From NCBI RefSeq assembly GCF_945859705.1, contig NC_079134.1, positions 39,198,576-39,262,575 of the forward strand: DNA of 64,000 nucleotides, written 5' to 3'. Positions 56,085 through 64,000 of this stretch are shown one piece after another (within the stretch, counting starts at the first letter, position 1; each line of letters starts with the position of its first letter). The stretch is from Episyrphus balteatus (lineage: Eukaryota; Arthropoda; Insecta; Diptera; Syrphidae). The notes beneath the pieces were generated by a model that was given only the letters and a program-made list of their open reading frames with translations, was not told the DNA's origin and searched no databases. Made by a program: the position numbers and the translations under genes.

Positions 56085-56812
56085 TTTTTTTTTTTTAGCT
56101 ATTTGTTATTTCTTTTTGTTTTTCAGTGATTCTTCAATATGCTAAATGCTATGCGGATGTCATTTAGATTACATTTTTTAATGTTTGTTTTTGTTTTGTT
56201 TTTTTTTTGACAATTTTTGGAGGAATTTTTTGAAATATTTCATATTGGAAAAAAACCGGGGGAATGTACACACTATGTTTTTTGTTTTCTATTTTTAGAA
56301 AAACAAGAGAAAAAGAGATACTTACCTACATAGAAATAATAACAAATACAAAAATTTAAAACAAAAACATTCACACATGGCATGGATGGTAACAGACTAT
56401 CTCTCTTGGAGTGTATTATTTTGGGGAATCTTTTAATGAGCGTCATAAACGGAGTAGATAGAAGATTATTATTATTTTTTTTTTGCAATGAGATAAGGTG
56501 ATTTAAATGGTATGGGAACACCGATATTTTTTTGGTAGTTAGGTATTCTTTTTTTTTTCTTTGTTTAATCTCATGGTCGTTGGATTAATCTGAGGCTTTT
56601 AGGAGATATACCCATTTATAGTCTTTTTTATAGATTTTAATTGTTTTTTTTTTTTTTTGGCTTCTTGGTGTTAAATATTTATTAAGCGTAAGCATTAAGC
56701 ATGTGCTTTATTTTCAGCTGATTTATATAATATGAAACGTTGAATAGTTTGTTAAGCTGTATTTAATCGATAGGGTATTATTTGAAAACCAAATGTCAGC
56801 TGTCAACTTTTA
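56085..56812. other. Non-coding DNA
   Basis: No gene or element recognised. Confidence 0.4.
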
Positions 56813-56817
56813 TAATA

Positions 56818-57055
56818 ATCTTTTTTATCAAAAAACAAAACCGACTTCCATGGATTAAAACTGGGTTTTATAGTTTTTCTAATAGTTCCTATTGCTGAAC
56901 GAAATTGAAATGAGACCACATTGCAGTCACCAGCTATCCAATACAAAAAGAATTATCAAAATTGGTTCACCTAGTCAAAAGTTATGAGGTAACAAACATA
57001 AAAAAAAAATACAGGCGAATTGAATACCTCCTACTTTTTGGAAGTCGGTAAAAAT
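56818..57055 (+). mobile_element. CCGACTTCCA repeat, copy 2 (longer)
   Basis: Same ends and body as copy 1 at 53961-54150, plus GGTTCACCTAGTCAAAAGTT and CAGGCGAATTGAATACCTCC. A third, inverted left-end fragment (GAATTCGGTTTTGTTTTTTG) lies at about 57764-57790. Confidence 0.7.
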
Positions 57056-57479
57056 GTAAATCATTTAAAAATGCGTCAATTTTAACACTTTGCAAAAGAA
57101 ACTAATTTAAAATTACCATTAAGACAGTGTCTGAAATTGCAGATCAACTCAGCAAATCACAGCACATATTATCACAAGTTTTGATTGGAACAAATTAATT
57201 TTGAGATCAATTTATTTGAATGAGTTTCTTTTGGAAAAACACACCTTTTGGTGGTTGTTGTTTTACTTATTTTTTAATGGTTTCAAAAGAATTGACTAAA
57301 TGTTCCCTGTGATAGTTCTTTGATAGACTGTCCATAACGAGTTGTCCTGTGATGTTTGACATAGTTATTAACAGGTTTGGCTTAATATCAATGTTACAAA
57401 AAGAGATTGGTCTACGCCTGCATATATTTTGAGTGTCACACCGTGATATGTTATTGCTGAGATTCTGTAAGATTATACC

Positions 57480-57662
57480 ATTGTATATATATTTCTATAG
57501 TACTATCAATCCATGAAAATACTTTAGCGACATCTTTTGGTAGATCTGCACTTCAATTTTCTGCATAAGGTTCAAACATAAAATAAACTAGCGGTCCCAG
57601 CGGTGGCGACGCAAAACAGAAAATTCTACTTCATGAGAGTACTATAAGAATATATATACAAT
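57480..57662. mobile_element. 183-bp MITE related to 21671-21895, 8-9-bp duplication
   Basis: TIRs ATTGTATATATATTTCTATA-GTACT and complement; GATTATACC is repeated at 57471-57479 and 57663-57671. The GTATATA...TCTATAGTACTATC block is shared with 21671-21895, and both interiors contain GGTGGCG. hAT or P-like by duplication length. Confidence 0.8.
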
Positions 57663-57799
57663 GATTATACCCTCAAAATTATTTTTCTTCGTTAAACTTG
57701 TGAGAATTTTTTGAGAGATTTTAATTTTCCTTTGAAAAATCATAATGCTCTATGTTGATCCATGGAATTCGGTTTTGTTTTTTGATAAAAATGATTTGT

Positions 57800-58105
57800 T
57801 CTGGAACTTGTATTTAAGTATTTTTTTTTTTTTTCTTTAATGAATTTGCAAAATTTTGTAACTTAGGGTTCAACGATCTATATCAGGGTTGTAAAAATAT
57901 AGACTAAGAAGTTTGCTTTTGAAATAAAAATTATGTACCGACACATTTTGCATTGAATTTTATTTAATGCCATAACGTTTTTTTGTAAGAAAATGTTCGG
58001 TTTACGTAAATTTTTTTTTTTTATTTTAAAAATTTTTAATTTGCAATTATTTCATTGGGCAAGAAGGATTTTGTTTTATTGAGTTTGATGAACTTTTCCG
58101 ATTTT
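57800..58105. other. Non-coding DNA
   Basis: No gene or element recognised. Confidence 0.4.
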
Positions 58106-58109
58106 TTTT

Positions 58110-58425
58110 TTGGGGCGCTGAACTTGAATTCGAAGTCAAAAATGTTCTATCAGCTCGCGGTTTCGAGATACTTTCGTTATAAAATTTCGATAATCGATTT
58201 TTTGCTATGTACTTTTTAAGCATTTCCCTAGCTTATATGTGGTTTTGCTGAAACAAAACAAAGCAATATTTTTCTAGATGTTTTGGGTGCTGACTTGAAT
58301 CCGAAATTAGATTTTTTTTCTATCAGCTTGCGTTTTTGAGATGATTCAATATATTTGATATATTCAATAATTGATTTTTTGCTATATTTTAAGCATTTTC
58401 TTAGTACCTGTTTAACCCAAACTAG
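58110..58425 (+). repeat. Tandem pair of about 172-bp diverged units
   Basis: GCGCTGAACTTGAATTCGAA and GTGCTGACTTGAATCCGAA, TCTATCAGCTxGCG, and GATTTTTTGCTATxTxCTTTTTAAGCATTT recur in order in both units. Confidence 0.65.
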
Positions 58426-58429
58426 AGCT

Positions 58430-59015
58430 GCAAGAAAAAAACTGAGTGCAGAAAAAAACAATTAAGAAGCTCCATAAAACATAAAAAGGTGCAATTTTGC
58501 TGACAAGTGTTATTATTTTATTTGCATTAATTTTTTTTTAAATTTGTAATGAAATCCAAATGAATTTAAAAAAAAAATGATTTTACACAATTCTTATCTT
58601 TATCAAAGAATTCAAACCGTGTAAAATTCGTTAGTTTGTAGTTTTTTTTTCATAATTTATGGTTGATTAATATAGGAGAATAGAAATATCAACAAGAATT
58701 CAATTGCAATTGCTTGCACCAGAAAGCTTAAAGTTTTCAGTATTTATTTTAATTAATGAACTGTGGAATACTCACCTTATATTGAAAATTTGATCTATTT
58801 TTTTTTTTTTTTGAGATTCTGAAAACGAATCTGAAATGGCCCAACAAAATTCCTTACGCCAACTATTAAATGTGATTTAAAATATCAAAAAAAGTTGTTT
58901 AATAAAATTAGAGAAAATTACCAACAATGTATTACCCAATTTGTTGTACGACTTTTGGCTTCCGTTCAAAAGGGTATTGACAAATTCCTAAAAACAGATA
59001 TAAAAATATATAAAT
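58430..59015. other. Non-coding DNA
   Basis: No gene or element recognised. Confidence 0.4.
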
Positions 59016-59018
59016 ATA

Positions 59019-60558
59019 CACTCCTTTTCATCAAAATAGGCACACAACTTTTCAAATGTTCAGTATTCTTTTTTTCCTTACAGTGTAGGAAAAATGAAGA
59101 TTTTTTGATGTCAAGTCATTGTTTAAAATGTTAGCAGAATCAGCAAAAAAAAAGTGGTCAATTAAATGAATTTAAACCAAGTTCTTCTTAAAAATGTATT
59201 TTAATTATTTTATTTTTTGTATAGTGGCGTTTTTACTCCTTAAAAAATAACAAAACTGTCCAGAAATTGCATTGTTAAATCTCTTTTCGCAATCTATTTT
59301 AATCTCATCCCTAAATTGTTGAATGGTGGGTTAGGAAATATTTTTGTCTTAAAATCGACTATCACAAATTTTATCAGTACGGACTAGCCATTTCCAAACA
59401 TGTTCAACAAGGTTCAGGGTTGCTTTCTATGGCAGATACTGAAGTAGTTCCTAAATTTGCACTTCCTCCCAATAATTTACAGACCATTTTTTGTGGTAGG
59501 AGGCGTGGTCCTGTTGAAAAATTCAGTATATTGGTTCACAAACACTAGAGAATTAAGGAAAAGTTTCTTGAATATTCATTTACAAATAATTTTGTGACTA
59601 TTCTTCATGTTTGAAATTCATTCATTCATTGTATTATCGTAGTAGATTACTTTCTTCCATGCCTTAACACTTCTTTTTGACAATGAAGTTGGTCTCAAAA
59701 TGATTTCTCCTTTCGCAGAATGTTAATTTCATAGTTTAACTCACCAAGGCCACATAATAAATTATATCTTCGTTGATCCAAAATAACAAAAAATACCACT
59801 CAACTTTTCATGTGGTAAGGGATTTCAAAAACCTTAAACGCATACAATTCTGTTCTTGGTTTAGTAATTGTGTCTTTTCAAAATTCAGCCATTTTAGAAG
59901 ATTGGGACTAATGACCATTCTATTTACTGTCCTAAAATTGCAAACAACAACTGTTTTTCACTTTTATTCTTGTCGTTAATCCACCAAAACTGGTAGCACA
60001 TGTAAAAATTTACTCGTTTAAAGAGTGTTTTTTTTGCATTTTTTTTACCACCATTCATTTTTTTACCCCTAGAATGTTTGTATCTGAAGTCTGGATAGAG
60101 CATATTAACAAATCGTAATTTTTTTTAACCAAACCAGTACTGGTGGAACCTTAATTTTTTGTTTTATTTTTTAAGGTGTTTTCGCCAAAATTTAGCGATT
60201 TTAATCCACCCATGTTTTTCAAAATGGTAGTATGATTATTAAATTACACTTAGGAAAGTCCAGTTACTTGTTTTAATGGTAGATTTGCTCGAAACCCACA
60301 AAAACATTAAAGATACATATCAAGGGTGTACCTATTCTGATGAAGAAAAAAATAAGTTAATTTTTTCTCAAAAAATACTTTACCATAAAAACAATGGGAA
60401 AGTTATGGTCCATTTTGAAAAAATTTTAGCCGTTACTTTTCCTAACATCTTAAACAATCAAAAAACAATAAAATCTTGTTAGGTCACGCACCACCATTGG
60501 GGACAAATGATTAATGAACATTTGAAAAGTTGTTTACCTATTCTGATGAAAAGGAGTG
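59019..60558 (-). mobile_element. Tc1/mariner-like element (1540 bp)
   Basis: Ends CACTCCTTTTCATCAxAATAGG and complement, flanked by TA. The inverted repeat runs over 45 bp (ACAACTTTTCAAATGTTCA). An inner copy of the end motif, GTACCTATTCTGATGAAG, sits at about 60330, suggesting IR/DR ends. The transposase is on the minus strand and broken. Confidence 0.85.
59220..60000 (-). pseudogene. Tc1/mariner transposase, inactivated
   Basis: Minus-strand fragments: FQQDHASYHKKWSVNYW at about 59470-59525 is the second catalytic Asp region (FQQDxAxxH). NLVEHVWKWL at about 59400-59430 corresponds to NPIEHLWxxLK with the catalytic Glu. PTIQQFRDEIKIDCEKRF follows at about 59290-59345, typical of the C-terminal part. 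At least one stop lies between these motifs, so the gene is dead. Confidence 0.85.
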
Positions 60559-60559
60559 T

Positions 60560-63500
60560 ATATAGCGCAAAATTCAGTGCTGGTTTCCAATTTCCTATAT
60601 TTCACCAATGCAATGTAATAAATCTTGTATGGTAGGTTCATAAAATTTTTTTTTTTTTTGCTACAAGTTAAACTTCTCTCTCTCCTATTAAATAGAGTAA
60701 GAAGTCTACAATCTACAAAAAATGTTGTAAAACAACTTCAAATTTACCTTCACCTACTAATCTCTTGAATACAACACAAGTTTTGTGCACAAAATATTTC
60801 TTGCCTTCGGTTAAATTATCAAAACTAATTGTATTTCGTTACACCTTTGGTCATTACTCATTACGAACAAAAAAAAAAAAATAAGTTTTTCCACATTGTT
60901 GTTGGTATCTAAAAGTGCTATGTGTTACTACACTTCCCACTTGTACGTAAGTACAACATAACTTTGGTTTACTCGTGTGGAAAGATCGACATAAACTTTA
61001 AATTGTCTAATCCAGTTTTACCACTGCTAATGTCCGATCCAAATAGTGCATATTTGAAAATGTTTAAATAGTTATTTAAGCCCACAGACGAAAAATTCTA
61101 TCCTACTTGTCTTGGTGACACCAAAGTTGTCATTTATTGAATTTAAATCACGTTTAGATTTTTTTTATAATTCTTTGAAAGCAAATTCGAAGTCAATTTT
61201 GTATTTCCTATCGAAGAAATAGAGTTAATGAATGCGTAGGTGTTAGCAATCAAGTAATCAAGTTCGCTGTCACGATTTGATGCAAAAACACTTCTGATTT
61301 TTATTCTTGTAAAAAAAACTCGTTAGTTATAGTTGCCAATGTTATTTAAATTTTTTTCTCGGAAGTAGACACAATAGACTACACGAACTTCAGAAAACAG
61401 TTTTCAGACAGTTACAATCTTCTTATTTCAATTTTATTTATTATTCACAAATATTTAATTAACTGTGTTGATTCTTCGCAGATGTATAGCTTCTATCTTT
61501 ACAAAGATTATAGCGCGATAAAATCGAATAGAAGATTTATAATTTATTTATATTTATTTTGCCGGGCACGTATTTTTAAAATAATGTGGGTATACTTTTA
61601 AAATAAATACAATGATCAGACTAACTAGACATGCATGCTGCAGTGACGCAAAACAAATTATTTACATTATTATAAAAAAATAAGTATATCTTATTAAATA
61701 TCAAAATATCGTAAATTAAAAAAAAAAAACGTGATTAACGTAAATAAAAAATATATATCATTAGCTGAGAAAAAAAGGTGAGAAAAAAGTTCGAATTTAT
61801 AATTAACTTTCACACCTAAAATGAGGTCTATCACTCACTCTAAGTCAAGGCTAAAGCAAGATATATCTTATCTTTTTGCAAAGCTACCATATTAAGCTCT
61901 TAAAACAAAAGTAGACAAAAATAATTATGATTATTTACAATGTTTTGTTATTTTTATTTTTAAATATTTTTTTTTATAAAGATTAGAAAACTTTTCTAAT
62001 CCAATTTAATTGCATTCGTGCATTTTTGAGATTCAATCAAACTTTTCAAAATCCCTTCCTTTTTGTACTGGTTAATCAATACTATCGAACGTCTTTAAAT
62101 TCTTCTATTAACTTAATTATTTTGTTATTTTTTTTTTTCAAGATGTTTATGAATAAAAATAAAAGTTATCCATCAAAGGTCAAGCTCTATAAAAAACAAC
62201 AATTAAACTGTTTGTGTTCCAATATTAGGGTCAATGAATTTATTGATCGAATTTAAATACAAACAAACAAAACAAAAAAAAACATTTTTTCAAACTTTCT
62301 CGATCGTACAGAAAGAGTTCAATAATTTATTTATTTGGCACCCCTCAAACAAAAACACATTTCAATTTTATGTCATGGAAAGAAACTTTATCATTATTTG
62401 CTTTCTCATTTATGGCGCCCAAATTGAAAATAAATTTGACAAAAAACATTATGAAATTCGGAAACAAGTTTCATTATTATTTTAATTACTATCCCCAAAA
62501 AAAAATGTTAATACTTTTGAAAGATTTATTTTTAAACTTGAAATCACAGTGGCGCAAACATAAAATTTCAGAATATTCTTTTGTTTGGCAACAAAAAGGG
62601 CCAAATGATTTGACTGATAGATTTTTCTTATCTTATGCACTCTACTTACAATGTAAATTTATTTTAAATTGATGTCTATTAAGTTGTTTTTAATAGATAA
62701 CCCAGTTAATTGCTTGTTTTTAAAATGGTCAAAATATAAATTAGACTCTATTAATAGAAATGTTAACACGCGTACTTTAACTATTTGATGTCCTTGTACA
62801 TTATTATTGGGTTATATATACAGTAAAGCCTCTTTAGTCCAGAGAATTTAATTTTTTTCTTATTTTTTGTCTTTTCCATAAAATACAAAAAAAAGACAAT
62901 TTTGATTCATTCTGAAATTTTATGATCTTTAAAATTTGGAAAATTTTGTCACTTACACATCTTTACAACCGACATCTTTGATTTGATTCTACAAAAACTG
63001 AAAAGAACAAAAAGTGGTTTTGGTTCTCTGGACCTGTACTATTCTTTGAACAAATCTATCAACTTTAATTTAGTCGGTAGTTTTATTTTGTTACTGTTGC
63101 GGTGCCAATGTTTCAAAAGTCTTGTCAAAATAATTTTTTTACTGGATTTTTTCTATCCGAATTCAGTCAAACAAACAGTTAAACATTTTTGTAAAAAATT
63201 TCCAGTAAAAACAACATCTTATTTTTTTTTTTGAAAACAAAATTATAGTAGAGTAACTAAAGCAAATTATTAGGTAACCCGGCCGATTTAAAATTGCCGA
63301 TGTTGCCGTCTTGTTTTTTTAAATTAAAATTAAATTTTTTTTGAACAAATGATAGCAAAAGATTCTTTAGATAATTTAAGGAACAAAATTATAATGGAGT
63401 AAGGGACAATCTTCCAAACACAAAAAAAAATATTTTGAAAACAACGGCAACACCTACAATATTTTAAAATACATTTTTAAAAAGCCAGAAGCTCATTCCT

Positions 63501-64000
63501 ATCTCTTAAATTAAAATCCACTAAATTTAATTAAGAGTTTTTGAAAAAATGGTCCTCAAACTCTGAACTAAAAAAAAATGTTATTAGAAAATTTTAAATT
63601 ACTTTTTTCCAAACTTTTTCTAATAAAATATGAATTTATTTTTAAAACATTTTTGGCCATAAATATTATCAGTTGAATTTCGAAGCAGAAAAGGTAATAT
63701 ATATCTTCTGAAAACAAAAAATTAAAAATTACTTCAATTTCAATGGGTTTTTTTTTGATAAAAACTGAATTTTTGCATTGACATAATTAATTTTCTCAAA
63801 GACTTTGGTAAATAAGAACTCTAAATTTTTGATATTTAACTTTCAACACTAAGGGTTATTAAATGAATAAAAAATAATTTTATATTTAGTTGTTGAACTT
63901 TGAAAAAAAAAATAAGTTAAATTTTTTTTCAAAACTTCTATTAAAAAAAGTTCTTCGAAAATGAAATACTTTTTAATTTTTTTCGTAAACCGTAATACAT
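60560..64000. other. AT-rich non-coding DNA
   Basis: Several frames of 76-100 codons (62026-63234, plus) are present, but they are very rich in Phe, Ile, Leu, Asn and Lys codons expected from AT-rich DNA and show no recognisable domains. No terminal repeats, RNA genes or exon boundaries were supported. Confidence 0.45.

Noticed and set aside
1..64000. CRISPR arrays, operons, prokaryotic genes or riboswitches
   Set aside because: There are no regularly spaced repeats with unique spacers and no dense coding; splice sites and repeat types show this is animal DNA.

Overview
This window is AT-rich eukaryotic DNA, almost certainly from an insect and most likely a fly. It has short phase-consistent introns, a polyQ-bearing Mondo/ChREBP-type exon, GTCY-microsatellite DINE/mini-me-like repeats and many Tc1/mariner, pogo, hAT and Harbinger-like insertions. 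Nothing in it is prokaryotic. Most of the length is intron or intergenic DNA filled with decayed transposable elements. Almost all short open reading frames are chance frames, so very little of the window codes for protein. All identifications come from reading the sequence by eye.

Two genes can be supported. (1) The first coding exon of Mondo (Mio/ChREBP family) lies on the minus strand at 12180-12637 and ends in a consensus splice donor. Its other exons are not visible and probably lie beyond coordinate 1. A CpG-rich island at 20371-20620 may be its promoter or leader exon. (2) A plus-strand gene starts with a leader exon ending at 25553 and continues at 34078-34512. Its leader has a three-codon uORF followed by a longer uORF that is created by the splice and overlaps the main start out of frame. 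This is the ATF4 layout, so I call it a candidate ATF4/cryptocephal (crc) orthologue. Its bZIP exon is not visible. The two genes are head-to-head. Several AT-poor segments between 40 and 56 kb (best: 45394-45562, minus strand) look like terminal exons of a third, unidentified minus-strand gene.

Layout. 1-12 kb: Mondo intron or flank with a tRNA-like-containing MITE, a DINE copy, long-TIR elements, tandem repeats and a 240-bp TTAGG array. 12-20 kb: Mondo exon 1, a 1.15-kb near-perfect palindrome (14338-15483), a second DINE copy and several TIR elements. 21-25 kb: a dense cluster of nested inverted-repeat elements. 25-34.5 kb: the crc-like gene, whose large intron holds a four-level nest of transposons inside a Tc1 element (26671-30741), LINE debris, a retroposed fragment and a hAT-like MITE. 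34.9-39 kb: nested TIR elements, including a 506-bp hairpin insertion that carries two inverted hammerhead-ribozyme-like motifs, a dead pogo element and a TTAA-flanked element. 40-64 kb: a jockey-like LINE fragment, two more Tc1-like elements, low-complexity DNA, an ATTCTGTAT/ATACAGAAT array, perfect hairpins and candidate exons.
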